64,000 bases of DNA from CBDAQR01 sp965199055 (GCA_965199055.1 CBDAQR010000003.1:2418001-2482000), one strand, 5' to 3'. Positions 35,874 to 45,372 are shown, counted from the first letter of the stretch. The notes: a model not told the origin generated them from the sequence alone. Numbers and translations: made by a program.

Positions 35874-37294
35874 CAATGCTGTTCACTTAAGCAATTGAGT
35901 AACTAGCGAGCTTAATAGAAAATCCGAAGTCATATTTGACTTCGGATTTTTTTATGCCTTTTCAACACGACCTGCTGGATTTAAGTGAGCTTTTTAACTT
36001 CTCTGGCCTAAGCTCATTCACTCACAACATTCCCGTTGAATGGGTTGAATCAGCCCTTCGACTCTCATCCTCAGCGACGATCCGCAGGCGTCGCCTGCCT
36101 TCAGATCAAGTGCTTTGGTTGGTACTGGGTATGGCTATTTTCCGTGACGAGCCTGTGCATGAGATAGCCAGGAGGCTCAATATCTGCGCGCAAGGCTTGG
36201 CTTCTGACAGTCTTCTTGCCCGCAGTGGTATTACCAATGCCCGCACACGACTGGGTTCTGAACCCGTTGAGTGACTATTTCGTCAAACAGGCGGTCAATG
36301 GGGACATGAACGCTACCCCAAAGATGAATGGCAAGGTCTGCGAGTCATGGCGGTTGATGGCGCCTTGTTGCGTACGCAGAATACCCCTGAGCTTCGTGAA
36401 CATTTTGGTTCTGGTAATACCTCAACGAAGCGTCAAACACCCTTCCCAATGTTAAGACTGGTTGCCTTGATGAACGTGCGCTCACACATCATGGTCGATG
36501 CTCAAATCAGTCCTTATCGACGAGGTGAAGTGCCTCTCGCTGAGAGTTTCCTAACTCAAATACCAGACCACTCAATTACGTTATTTGATAAAGGCTTTTG
36601 GAGCGCCAATCTGCTGTTAAGCCTGAATAATCAAGGAAATGAGCGCCATTGGCTAATCCCTGAGCGTAAGGATGTTGTCTGTGAAGTAGTGGAAAATTAC
36701 GCCGAAGGTGATGAGCTGGTTCGCATGAAGGTATCGCCGCAAGCCAGAAAAAACAATCCCAACCTTCCGGATGTCTGGTTTGCAAGACGAGTGACTTACG
36801 AAGTGAAAAACGGCACTAAAACCATTATGACTTCACTACCTGCAGAAAGGTTTAGTGCCGATCAAATCTCGACTTTATATAAAGAACGGTGGGAAATAGA
36901 GCTGGGCTTTCGAGATATAAAAAGCTCTATGCAAAACAATGCAATCACGCTGAGAAGCAAGAAAGTTGATCTCGTTTACCAAGAGCTTTGGGGTTTACTG
37001 CTTTGCTACAATGTCATCCGACGAGAAGCTTCTATGGCAGCAGTCCGCTTTGATCGCACACCATCAGACATCCGATTCAAAGCGGTCTGTGATTATATTG
37101 CGGTTCAGCTGATTGTGATGGCTGCATCGAACCCCTTGTCGGGAACAGGTAGGCGACTGTCGGAACTCAGAGGGGGCATTGGCAGCCTATTCTTAGAAAG
37201 GCGTCCGAGGCCAACAACACCTCGGACGGTTAAGATATCAAAGACCCGTTATCCGGTGGATCGCAATGCTGCTCCACTTAAGTGAACAGCATTG
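35874..37294 (+). mobile_element. IS4-family insertion sequence with 11-bp target duplication
   Basis: 1421 bp with perfect 18-bp terminal repeats (CAATGCTGTTCACTTAAG and its complement). The target duplication CGGCGATGCCG is present at 35863-35873 and 37295-37305. The ends and duplication are intact, so insertion is recent, but the transposase has a nonsense codon. Confidence 0.93.
35954..37285 (+). pseudogene. IS4-family transposase with one in-frame stop
   Basis: The frame starts MPFQHDLLDLSELFNFSGLS and is open to LGSEPVE, where TGA (36272-36274) stands in place of an expected tryptophan (relatives read EPxEWLFRQ). It then continues unchanged LFRQTGGQWGHERYPKDEWQ through MAVDGALLRT and ITLFDKGFW to the YREK-like YKERWEIELGFRDIK. 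The DDE residues are present. One G-to-A change would explain the stop; otherwise the 443-codon gene is intact. Confidence 0.88.
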
Positions 37295-37340
37295 CGGCGA
37301 TGCCGGGGCTTTTTGTTTGTGCAGAGCATACAATCGCACT

Positions 37341-37455
37341 ATGAAATTTTCCCTCGTGGTACTCAGCTCCCCCTGGGGCAGTCAATCTGCTGACAGTGCC
37401 TGGCACTATGCCTGCGCGCTAATCGAGCAGGGACACACACGCTATCGCGTATTTT
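37341..37455 (+). pseudogene. tusD: tusD 5' fragment, cut by an IS remnant
   Basis: ATG at 37341 opens MKFSLVVLSSPWGSQSADSA WHYACALIEQGHTRYRVFF, the N-terminus of TusD, a subunit of the TusBCD sulfur relay that passes persulfide to TusE/MnmA for 2-thiouridine in tRNA. It ends after 38 residues, before the active-site cysteine, at an IS boundary (GGGGCTGTCCTAG). tusC and tusB are not in the window. Confidence 0.8.
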
Positions 37456-37540
37456 TTAGGGGCTGTCCTAGATAACCAGCCTATTTTTTGTTTAACCCAT
37501 TGAATCAATTGACTTAATTTGATCAATGGATTCACGTCGC

Positions 37541-37908
37541 ATGGACATCACTGCTTGCCCGCTCGCGCCAGCCAACGTGGATGAGCGGGAGCTTCTTGCC
37601 CAAGCTGCTACAGAGCCAAGGGTATGCTTATCGGTGATAAAGGGTATATTGGCGCCGCATGGGTGGACGCTATGGCGGCTACCGGCATAGACCTGCAAAC
37701 CCCCCTGCGCGATAACAGGGCAGACGCAAGGCCTGCGTGGGCCGTACGGCGATTACTGAAAGTCCGCAAGAAGGTGGAAACTGTCCTGAGCGTCCTGACG
37801 GAGCAGTTTTCCTTCACCAAAATCAAGGCTCACGCTATCTAGCATTTTATCTCAAAGCGGTATCGCAAAATCCTCGCCTATAATATCGACACCACGCTAA
37901 AGAGTTGA
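37541..37908 (+). pseudogene. IS982-family transposase C-terminal remnant
   Basis: Reads MDITACPLAPANVDERELLA, then after a frameshift GMLIGDKGYIGAAWVDAMAA, IDLQTPLRDNRADARP, VETVLSVLTEQFSFTKIKAH. It continues past an in-frame TAG (37840-37842, expected tryptophan) into HFISKRYRKILAYNI. The N-terminal half is absent. Confidence 0.7.
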
Positions 37909-38359
37909 GAATCGGGTAACAGCTTGTTGCAAAGGAGGCTTAGGGATTTGTGGAGTGCGATCGACGCCGCTTATGCGTATCCCTCTGGAAAGTTATTTCA
38001 GCAGTTTGCAATGGGGCCGGACTCTTTACCAGATAACATCAAGGCGCCGATTGTAGTGTACATACGCAGATTGGACGATGAGCTATCCCCAGGCGGAGGG
38101 TCCCCGCTGCCGCCTGTGGGTATATGAACTTGCGGAGCTCTAACAGAAGACAAGAAGAGTGCTTCGACCTAGCCGACATTTCTTGCAAGGCGTGCATCAG
38201 GTGCGAACTAGGCAGCGCTCCTCCATAGCGTACATCGTGTATACTAAGCTGCTGTTACGAACTTTATTACCTTGGGGAGCAACGAATGCGAACCTTAGTT
38301 TGTGCAGCTTGTTCATCTCAGAGTATGTCTCGTAGGGAGTGTAACCACCACCAGATGGG
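37909..38359. other. 451 bp without a confident gene
   Basis: A 67-codon frame at 37924-38127 (RDLWSAIDAAYAYPSGKLFQ ...) has a weak TTG start and no recognised relatives. The remainder is presumably the promoter region of the DUF2339 gene. Confidence 0.4.
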
Positions 38360-40996
38360 ATGGACTTGATGGCTGCACTGATTCTGATAGGTATCGTTAC
38401 TTTCTGTGGGGCAGTTTCCGGCCTACTCGTCCTATCTCGGTGGCGAAGGATGGAGAGCAGGGTAGTTCGGCTTGAGCGCGAAATCCGGCAGCTGCAACGT
38501 GCTCCCATCGCAGGCCCAACTGCAACCTCCGACTCTAAAGAGATTCCGTCGACATTGGAAGCAATGTCGTCCCTTCGAGAGCAAGAGCCTCCAAGGGAAG
38601 AGAACAGAGGTCCTCAGCGCGAGCCCGTATCAACGCGATTCCAGATCGAAGAAACTGGTTCAGGTTGGAGCGATGGTTTCCTCGCCAACATGCGCGAGAA
38701 CTGGATGGTCTGGCTGGGCGGTGTCTCCATCTCTTTCGCGGCGATCTTTATGGCCCGCTATTCCATTGAGCACGGGTTGCTAAGCCCGACCGCACGCATT
38801 GCTATGGGTTTCCTCACTGGAGTTGGGTTGCTTGGTGGTGCAGAGTGGCTGCGCCGTCGCACAGGAGAAACCACACCATCCTTTGCAGCTATGGCGGGTG
38901 CCGGTAGCTTTACGTTGTATGCAGTTGTGCTTGCCGGGCTACACCTGGTCGAGTTGTTCTCTCCGGGAATAGCTTTCCTACTCCTTGCCCTGATAGGTGT
39001 CGGAACTATGGCTATGGCCTATCTACATGGGCCGGCGGTAGCTGCCATCGGCATTTTGGGAGCCTATGCTGTGCCGGTACTGATTGGAGACAGTGACGGT
39101 AGTGTTTTACTGGCTCTGATGTACAGTTTGGTGATCACTGGCAGCGCCTTGTTGCTTCTGCGCTACGTCTACCGTGAATGGCTATGGTATGGAGTATTGA
39201 TTGGCGCTCTTTTTTGGTGGCTAGCCACTGCAGGTGATGACCTTTCCAATATCTACCGGGGTTGGTACTTGGCTGCCCTGACATACATGCTCTTGTCTAT
39301 TAAGACGTTGGACTGGGGAATCGCCAAGCAAGAGAGGCTCGAGCAACCGAACTATTCATCGCTCCTGGACTACGTCCGTGGCTACGGTGGCTACAGCAAT
39401 GAGGGGCCTGCCATTGCAGTTTTGCTTTCGGCCTTACTGTTTACGATGTTACTAAGCGACGCCGACCTTACTCATTTCTATGTATGGGCACCGCTGGCAC
39501 TACTCTTGACCATATCAGCGCGTTCCCGGGAAGGATTGGTGATGTTTTCTTGGCCAACGTTACTCTTGCTGATCATCAGTATCGGGATCTCTGTTGTTGC
39601 CCCCGGCGGGCACTCGCAAGAAATGGGCGCGTTACAAGCTTCGGAGCGCGAGGGTGTTTTCTGGGCCTTGCTTATTGTGGCGGCAGTCACAGTTGCTATC
39701 GCGCGATACCATTGGCCTAAAACACGCTTCCCGGCGATTTGGGCCTCACTGGGCGCTGTCACACCGGCCTTACTCCTAGCGGCCGCTTACTTCGTTACGT
39801 CTAGGTTTGAAGTTTCCGGAAATTGGGCAATCCTTGCAGCGGTACTGGGTCTTGGCTATCTCGGTCTCGCGGTTGGATCAGTTGCAAAGCGGAGCATCGA
39901 CAGCGTAACGGTTTGGCTATTCTTCGCAGGCCACTTTGCTGTGTCGCTAGCGGCAGTCATGATCTTGCGGGAGGCAAGCCTGACTCTTGTGCTGGCTATT
40001 CAGCCTCTCTCTATTATTTGGCTGTCCCAACGCTTTGCCATCACCGGGCTCGATTGGCTTTTAAAGGTCTTCGTTACGCTCGTTATCTGTCGCCTTACGT
40101 TAAACCCATGGCTGACTGGCTACCCAACCGATATGCATTGGCCGTTATGGACGGCTGGTGGTGCAACGTTCTGCTTTGCTGTCGGAACTTGGATGCTGAG
40201 GGGGAAACCCGCTCTTTCAAAATGGATGGAAGGTGGCGCACTGCACACATTGGTTCTCACCTTAGCGTTTGAAGCGCGATACTGGATTCATGATGGAGAG
40301 ATATTTGCTTCGGGCGTTACTGCCATGGAAGTCGGTCTGTACATTGTTTTGGCCGGCTCACTTTCCATCGTATACCAGCGGCGGTCGCAGGCGAGCCAGA
40401 CGCTGGCGAAACTATATTCGGCCTATTCCAAAGGCCTACTCTTTTTGTCGATCTGCTGCTATGCAACTGTTGTCATTGCCACTCTGGGTAACTCTCCCTG
40501 GCTATTGCACAGTATTGATGACACACCCTTCTTCAACTTGATGTTACTGTACTACTTTGCCCCAGTGGCAATTTCACTGCTGGTTTACCGTTACCATTCA
40601 AGCGTCTATCGGCACTATTCAATTATATTTGCTGCAGTCGCTGGCTTTTTGTTCATCACTATCGAGATCAGAATGCTTTTTAACGGTTCGGTGGCCTTAA
40701 CCGGAGGACTGCAAAGCACGGAGCTTTACACCTATTCGGCGGTTTGGTTGCTCCTTGCAATCACCGCAATGGTAGGTGGTTTGTCGCGGTGGGGGCATGA
40801 ATGCTACAAGGGCGGATTGATCTTGCTCGGCGTCGTGATAGCTAAACTCTTCCTAATCGACATGAGTGGACTCGAGGGACTTCTACGCATTTCCTCCTTT
40901 ATGGGCCTTGGACTAGGCCTGTTGGGCGTCGCCTATATCCACCGCCGACTTTCCACTAATGTTCAGAGTAAAAACGATCTAATGACCTCCAGCTAA
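38360..40996 (+). CDS. DUF2339 multi-spanning membrane protein
   Basis: An 878-residue protein. An N-terminal membrane anchor (LIGIVTFCGAVSGLLVLSRW) is followed by a short coiled stretch (ESRVVRLEREIRQLQR), a linker, then about 20 or more membrane helices (NWMVWLGGVSISFAAIFMAR, LGGAEWLRRRT, VAAIGILGAYAVPVLIG). The motif around NWMVWLGG and the overall layout are those of DUF2339. Function is unknown; the family lies in the inner membrane. The ATG at 38360 is used; 38369 is an alternative. No operon partner is visible. Confidence 0.85.
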   Translation: MDLMAALILIGIVTFCGAVSGLLVLSRWRRMESRVVRLEREIRQLQRAPIAGPTATSDSKEIPSTLEAMSSLREQEPPREENRGPQREPVSTRFQIEETGSGWSDGFLANMRENWMVWLGGVSISFAAIFMARYSIEHGLLSPTARIAMGFLTGVGLLGGAEWLRRRTGETTPSFAAMAGAGSFTLYAVVLAGLHLVELFSPGIAFLLLALIGVGTMAMAYLHGPAVAAIGILGAYAVPVLIGDSDGSVLLALMYSLVITGSALLLLRYVYREWLWYGVLIGALFWWLATAGDDLSNIYRGWYLAALTYMLLSIKTLDWGIAKQERLEQPNYSSLLDYVRGYGGYSNEGPAIAVLLSALLFTMLLSDADLTHFYVWAPLALLLTISARSREGLVMFSWPTLLLLIISIGISVVAPGGHSQEMGALQASEREGVFWALLIVAAVTVAIARYHWPKTRFPAIWASLGAVTPALLLAAAYFVTSRFEVSGNWAILAAVLGLGYLGLAVGSVAKRSIDSVTVWLFFAGHFAVSLAAVMILREASLTLVLAIQPLSIIWLSQRFAITGLDWLLKVFVTLVICRLTLNPWLTGYPTDMHWPLWTAGGATFCFAVGTWMLRGKPALSKWMEGGALHTLVLTLAFEARYWIHDGEIFASGVTAMEVGLYIVLAGSLSIVYQRRSQASQTLAKLYSAYSKGLLFLSICCYATVVIATLGNSPWLLHSIDDTPFFNLMLLYYFAPVAISLLVYRYHSSVYRHYSIIFAAVAGFLFITIEIRMLFNGSVALTGGLQSTELYTYSAVWLLLAITAMVGGLSRWGHECYKGGLILLGVVIAKLFLIDMSGLEGLLRISSFMGLGLGLLGVAYIHRRLSTNVQSKNDLMTSS

Positions 40997-41385
40997 TGCG
41001 CCTGACACGACCGGTCGAATCTTCTGGGTGCGCTCATCCCATTCGTAACGGAATTGCTCCCATGCCTCTGACCTGAGCGTCATCTCAAACCCGTCTTGCT
41101 TCTTGGTAGTTACGCTCTTGTCGGCTGTTGCTGTCCCAATCGCAAGCGTGCCATTCACTCGCCTGGCATATTCTTCGTGACCATAACCTGTGCACCCGCC
41201 TTAATGATGAGAGGGTCTGGGCTCGGCATTCGATCTCCCGTTAACTTGAAGTCGCCAGAGATAATACCTGAACCGCCCGGGTTTGCCGGAGAGTAAAACC
41301 CAAGGGAGATTCCCCCTGTGACAGAGAAGAAATCATCACCAAAATAGACTGCGGAACTGAGGGCACGGGGTGTCCGCCTTTTCCG
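40993..41385 (-). pseudogene. PIF1/RecD2-like helicase fragment
   Basis: The minus strand reads YSPANPGGSGIISGDFKLTG, DPLIIKAGAQVMVTKNMPGE, then after a small deletion VNGTLAIGTATADKSV and WEQFRYEWDERTQKIRPVVS. The segment IKAGAQVMVTKN followed by VNGT is the characteristic start of the second RecA-like domain's insertion in PIF1-like helicases. Only this internal piece remains. Confidence 0.6.
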
Positions 41386-41620
41386 TGAACAGCGGCCTGA
41401 GTATACCAGCGACAATGCGGCCTACAATGCGATTGCGCCCAGGCTTGGCTGTGCGCCGGATACCTTGCGGGTCTGATGCGTGCAGGCGGCGCACGAATGA
41501 GATTTTAGCGTATTTTGCGATGGCGGAGCTCGACCGCCCGTTGCGCAAATGTTCGCGTTCATCGACACGTATCGCGGTGCCTTTGGGTGTGTTGCCGATA
41601 GAGGTGGTCCCAATAATCTG
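41372..41620 (+). pseudogene. IS3-family transposase remnants
   Basis: GVRLFREQRPEYTSDNAAYN and AIAPRLGCAPDTLRV, followed by an in-frame TGA where relatives have tryptophan, resemble an OrfA helix-turn-helix. Downstream QMFAFIDTYRGAFGVLPI resembles the start of the matching OrfB. The element was cut by the IS at 41628. Confidence 0.6.
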
Positions 41621-41687
41621 AACAGCGCTATAAGTGGATTCCCTGCCTGACTTAGGGCATCGTATTGCCCGATATCAGGAGATCAGA

Positions 41688-41990
41688 ATGGCTAGAAGAC
41701 CTCGCCGCAATCACAAACCTCAATTCAAGGCCAAGGTGGCGCTGGAGGCCCTCAAGGGTGAACAGGCCATGGCAGAACTCGCCGAGCGGTTCGACGTTCA
41801 CCCGAATCAGATCACGCAGTGGAAGACACAGCTTCTGGAGCGGTCCGCTGACGTGTTTGACGGCGGTGAGAGCAAGGAACCGCCGGTCGATGTGAAGACG
41901 CTTCATGCCAAAATCGGTGAGCTGACCTTGGAAAACGATTTTTTAGAAGGCGCGCTCAACAAGGCGGGATTGCTGAGCGAAAGAAAATGA
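41688..41990 (+). CDS. IS3-family transposase OrfA
   Basis: A 100-residue protein beginning MARRPRRNHKPQFKAKVALE, with a helix-turn-helix (MAELAERFDVHPNQITQWKT) and a helical end (GELTLENDFLEGALNKAG). The start at 41688 is the conserved family start. The stop overlaps the orfB start (ATGA) within an A-rich stretch, so the second protein is made by coupling or frameshifting. Confidence 0.9.
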   Translation: MARRPRRNHKPQFKAKVALEALKGEQAMAELAERFDVHPNQITQWKTQLLERSADVFDGGESKEPPVDVKTLHAKIGELTLENDFLEGALNKAGLLSERK

Positions 41991-42814
41991 TCGACCGCGA
42001 CCACAAACTGCCAATCAGTCGACAGGCCAAACTTTTGGATATCAGCCGAGGCACGGTGTATTACCAGCCCAAGCCTATTAGCCCGCGTGATCAGATACTC
42101 ATGAATCGCATAGATCGGCTTCACTTGGAGCTGCCATTCGCGGGCTCCCGGATGCTGCAGGATCTGCTGCGGCAGGAGGGCCACAGGGTGGGCCGTACCA
42201 AAGTTCGTCGACTGATGCGTCTCATGGGCATTGAAGCACTGTACCGCAAGCCCAAGACCACTCGGCGGCATCCGCAGCACAAGGTCTATCCGTACTTACT
42301 ACGGGGCCTAACTATCGACCGACCCAATCAGGTCTGGGCGATGGATTTGACCTATATCCCGATGGCCAGGGGTTTTGTCTACCTTGCCGCTGTTGTGGAC
42401 TGGTACTCTCGGCGCGTGCTGTCGTGGAAAATCTCTACAACCATGGATACGCACTTCTGCCTGGAAGCCGTTGAAGAGGCCATGGAGAAATTCGGCAAGC
42501 CGGATATCTTCAACACCGACCAGGGCAGCCAGTTCACCAGTCTGGCCTTCACTAGTCTGCTGAAGGACGACGGCATCCAAATCAGCATGGACGGCAAGGG
42601 CGCCTGGCGGGACAACGTGTTCGTCGAGCGACTCTGGCGATCAGTGAAGTATGAGGAGGTTTACCTGCATGCCTACGACACTGTCTCGGCCGCCAAGGCT
42701 GGCCTGGATCGTTACTTCCGGTTCTACAACGGCCGCCGACCCCACAGCAGTCTTGACCGGCAGACACCAGATCAGTTTTACTTCGAAGCGCTGCCAATAC
42801 CCATGGCAGCTTAA
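41987..42814 (+). CDS. IS3-family transposase OrfB
   Basis: A 275-residue DDE integrase-fold transposase: D in VWAMDLTYIPM, D in NTDQGSQFTS, E in RDNVFVERLWRSVKYEEVYL. It is preceded by an HTH_21 region (HLELPFAGSRMLQDLLRQEG) and ends in the family motif FYNGRRPHSSLDRQTPDQFY. It appears intact and potentially active. Confidence 0.92.
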   Translation: MIDRDHKLPISRQAKLLDISRGTVYYQPKPISPRDQILMNRIDRLHLELPFAGSRMLQDLLRQEGHRVGRTKVRRLMRLMGIEALYRKPKTTRRHPQHKVYPYLLRGLTIDRPNQVWAMDLTYIPMARGFVYLAAVVDWYSRRVLSWKISTTMDTHFCLEAVEEAMEKFGKPDIFNTDQGSQFTSLAFTSLLKDDGIQISMDGKGAWRDNVFVERLWRSVKYEEVYLHAYDTVSAAKAGLDRYFRFYNGRRPHSSLDRQTPDQFYFEALPIPMAA

Positions 42815-42839
42815 ATCCAGGGCAGGCATCCACTTATAG

Positions 42840-43243
42840 AATCGGGTATTGCTGTTCAAAGAATTGGGTCCACCTCTATCGTTCTAGAAGGATTCGTAGA
42901 ATCCTTCGAGCACGACGAGGACGACGAAGACGACGAAGACGACGAAGACGACGAAGACGACGAAGACGACGAAGACGACGAAGACGACGAAGACGACGAA
43001 GACGACGAAGACGACGAAGACGACGAAGACGACGAAGACGACGAAGACGACGAAGACGACGAAGACGACGAAGACGACGAAGACGACGAAGACGACGAAG
43101 ACGACGAAGACGACGGCGAAGATGGTGAAGAACTCAACGATGAGGATGAATTCGAAGACGAGTTCTACCAACCCATCGAGGAAGACGCCGCCGTCGCCCT
43201 TGTTGGTTATCTCAGCGGCCTCGACATCTTCGGTTTCGAATAG
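42840..43243 (+). pseudogene. Acidic Asp/Glu-repeat protein, 5' end lost to the IS
   Basis: The plus-strand frame IESGIAVQRIGSTSIVLEGF VESFEHDED continues into about 23 Asp-Asp-Glu units, then GEDGEELNDEDEFEDEFYQP and AAVALVGYLSGLDIFGFE with stop at 43243 and a terminator behind it. No start codon remains: the frame runs out of the IS end at 42839. The natural terminator and non-random tail argue that it was a real gene. Function unknown; very acidic tails occur in calcium- or histone-like-protein-binding and halophilic proteins. Confidence 0.55.
42909..43115 (+). repeat. GACGACGAA minisatellite (about 23 units)
   Basis: An uninterrupted tandem array of the 9-base unit GACGACGAA, in frame with the acidic protein. 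Such arrays change length by slippage. Confidence 0.95.
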
Positions 43244-43261
43244 ACTCTCTCTCCAGTCCTT

Positions 43262-43287
43262 GGCCGGCCTCTGCGCCGGCCTTTTTT
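43262..43287 (+). terminator. Rho-independent terminator after the acidic protein
   Basis: GGCCGGC, loop CTCTGC, GCCGGCC, then TTTTTT, 18 bases past the stop codon. Confidence 0.85.
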
Positions 43288-43327
43288 ATGCCCAAAAACC
43301 AGGCTCTGATTCACGTATACTCGAGCC

Positions 43328-43837
43328 GTGATCCAGACAACTTTCCTCCACATAGGCCGACACAAATGTGGCACCACCTCGCTGCAAAGGAGCTTGCTGG
43401 AAAATCGGGACTCTCTTCTGGAGCAGGGAATCTACTATCCGCTCGAGGGCCTCGAAGATACCGGACACCACCCTATTGCCCGCGCTCTCGAAAAACAGCG
43501 GAGCCCGATGCCGTGGCGTCGGTCGGGCAAGCAGCACAAGGATCGTCGAACGGCTTCTGGGGCTGAGTTAGGCAAATTTCTTGATGGGCTGGTTACATCG
43601 GCGGCACCAATCGCAGTGATTTCGAGTGAGAGCTTCCAAAATTGCAAGCCGAGCACTGTCGCCAGCTTCTTTAACGGCTTTCAGGTCATCCCAGTGGTTT
43701 ACCTGCGCGAGCAGGGCGCTTACCTGCGCTCAGCCTATGCGCAACGCGTACACGCCAGCACCTATGCCGAAACTGTTCACAAGTTCTCGCGAGACTACTT
43801 CCAAGCCAACTAACAGAGTTTTTTGAAGAAATGGTCC
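43328..43837 (+). pseudogene. Sulfotransferase-like protein, decayed and cut by IS3 copy 2
   Basis: GTG at 43328 opens MIQTTFLHIGRHKCGTTSLQ, whose HIGRHKCGTTSLQ is the PAPS 5'-phosphosulfate loop of sulfotransferases. A later part, VISSESFQNC and PVVYLREQGAYLRSAYAQRV, matches the 3'-phosphate-binding region. The frame ends in TAA at 43811-43813, just before the IS at 43838, and a real protein would continue. The first 160 residues look well preserved. Confidence 0.72.
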
Positions 43838-43878
43838 TGTAAATACCCCAAACAGCTAACCACCCATTCATAGAAAAA

Positions 43879-44658
43879 TTAAGCCACTTCTCGGTATTGA
43901 ACGGGTGTCATATCGTTCAATCCATCATGGGGTCGTTCATGGTTATACAACACGATCCAGTCATCCGTGATCTCTCGAACTTCCTGCAATGTCTCGAACA
44001 GATATAAGTCCAATACTTCCTCTCGATACGTGCGATTAAAACGTTCGATAAATCCATTTTGGTAAGGCTTGCCGGGCTTGATGAAATCGATCTGAATTCC
44101 ATGCGCTTGCGCCCATTCAGCCAACGCCCCTGATGTAAATTCAGGGCCATTATCAACCCTGATAATAGCGGGATAGCCTCGCCAGGCTGCAATACGATCT
44201 AATGTATGTATCACTCGCTCCGTAGTAATGCCCGAATTGATATCTATCGCTAACACTTCTCGATTGAAATCATCAACCACATTGAACGTGCGAAACCGAT
44301 GACCGTGACGCAAGGTATCGCTCATAAAATCCATCGACCAACAGATATTGGCTGATCTAGGAACGCGCAATGGCAACGGATTCCTATTCGGTATCCTGCG
44401 TTTTACTTTACGCCGTATATTCAGTTTTAACTCCATATAAACACGGTAAATCCGTTTGTGATTCCAACGTTTACCCAACGCTCTGAGCCGCTTACACAGC
44501 TTTGGAAAACCCCAGCGAGGGTGCTTCTCAACCAAGGCCAGCAACGCATCAATCAGCTCACTATCATCTACTCGCTTGGGCGTGTAGTAATACGCCGTGC
44601 GACTTAGCGCGGCTGCACCACAGGCCGCTCGAATGCTGACAGGGTAATCCTTGCGCAA
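43879..44658 (-). CDS. IS3-family transposase OrfB (copy 2)
   Basis: Identical to the 259-residue OrfB of copy 1, with all three DDE residues present, so either copy could supply transposase. Confidence 0.92.
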   Translation of the reverse strand: MRKDYPVSIRAACGAAALSRTAYYYTPKRVDDSELIDALLALVEKHPRWGFPKLCKRLRALGKRWNHKRIYRVYMELKLNIRRKVKRRIPNRNPLPLRVPRSANICWSMDFMSDTLRHGHRFRTFNVVDDFNREVLAIDINSGITTERVIHTLDRIAAWRGYPAIIRVDNGPEFTSGALAEWAQAHGIQIDFIKPGKPYQNGFIERFNRTYREEVLDLYLFETLQEVREITDDWIVLYNHERPHDGLNDMTPVQYREVA

Positions 44659-44690
44659 ACGATCAACCCACTGCCGACGATGGACTGGCC

Positions 44691-44954
44691 CTAAAGCTTT
44701 TTTATGATCTCTTCCTGCATCTGACTCTTCAGGCTGAGATCGGCATACATCTGCTTGAGCTTGCGGTTCTCTTCTTCAAGTTCCTTGAGCCGCCGTACAT
44801 CGGAGGCTTCCATTCCACCGTACTTAGAGCGCCACTTGTAAAAGGTGCTGAGTCCAATGCCATGCTCTCGACATATGTCCGGAACCGGCACTCCGCTTTC
44901 TGCTTGTTTGAGAAACGCCACAATCTGCGTTTCGCTGAACTTCGATTTGCGCAT
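44691..44954 (-). CDS. IS3-family transposase OrfA (copy 2)
   Basis: Identical in sequence to the 87-residue OrfA of copy 1, with the same A6G frameshift site before its stop. Confidence 0.9.
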   Translation of the reverse strand: MRKSKFSETQIVAFLKQAESGVPVPDICREHGIGLSTFYKWRSKYGGMEASDVRRLKELEEENRKLKQMYADLSLKSQMQEEIIKKL

Positions 44955-45023
44955 ATGTAAAAACTCCTATCACGTTAGTTTATAGAAATTTCTACGTATG
45001 AGTGGCGCTATTTTACGGGGTAC

Positions 45024-45296
45024 TTACAGTATCGCATGGATATTGAAATAGCGCATGCCTGGCAGGATATCGATACTCAGGCAGGCGAGTTTCTCCATGC
45101 GCTCGGCTTTATAGGTACGCACGTAGCCGGTGCTTTCGCCCTGCAGGTTTTTTAGGTCCACTAAATCGCGGAAATCGTCATGGTGGGTTGCGCCTAGCGC
45201 CTGCACCAGGCGCTCTTCCACGGCGAGTCCGAAGGACTCCATGCGTTCGTCCAGCTCGCCGAAAACCAGCCTGGCGATCCACTTCTTAAGCGCCAT
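45024..45296 (-). pseudogene. Hypothetical protein, 3' end cut by IS3 copy 2
   Basis: 90 residues from MALKKWIARLVFGELDERME to LSIDILPGMRYFNIHAIL; the last few codons and the stop come from the IS end. I do not recognise the family. The segment LKNLQGESTGYVRTYKAERM is soluble and helical. It is divergent from the oxidoreductase gene at 45399, with the TetR-type palindrome between them. Confidence 0.6.
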
Positions 45297-45372
45297 GGTT
45301 ACCTGCCCCTACAAAGCCTTTCTGCAAACCGTTTGTGGGTTTACTACTTGTTATTCTAGGCTTGCTCTGTAT

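Larger units (their letters stand above)
41628..42839 (+). mobile_element. IS3-family insertion sequence, complete
   Basis: About 1212 bp with imperfect terminal repeats (CTATAAGTGGATTCCCTGCC on the left; TATAAGTGGATGCCTGCCC as the complement of the right). It carries intact orfA and orfB. No target duplication is evident. It separates an older IS3 remnant from the Asp/Glu repeat gene. Confidence 0.88.
43838..45028 (-). mobile_element. IS3-family (IS407-like) insertion sequence, copy 2
   Basis: The same 1191-bp element as at 18404-19594, in the same orientation, with identical encoded proteins and a single base difference noted (about 44982). Flanks are TCC and GTA, so no target duplication. 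It lies between the sulfotransferase remnant and the truncated gene at 45024. Confidence 0.92.

Noticed and set aside
42909..43115. CRISPR array
   Set aside because: Nine-base perfect tandem units without spacers; it is a coding minisatellite.
42856..43171. Minus-strand frames of almost pure serine or valine/phenylalanine
   Set aside because: They are the mirror of the GACGACGAA array; the plus-strand frame has a meaningful tail and terminator.
18404..45028. Composite transposon formed by the two IS3-family copies
   Set aside because: No target duplication at the outer ends, and the interior is a patchwork of fragments from several elements; rearrangement through the copies is a simpler reading.
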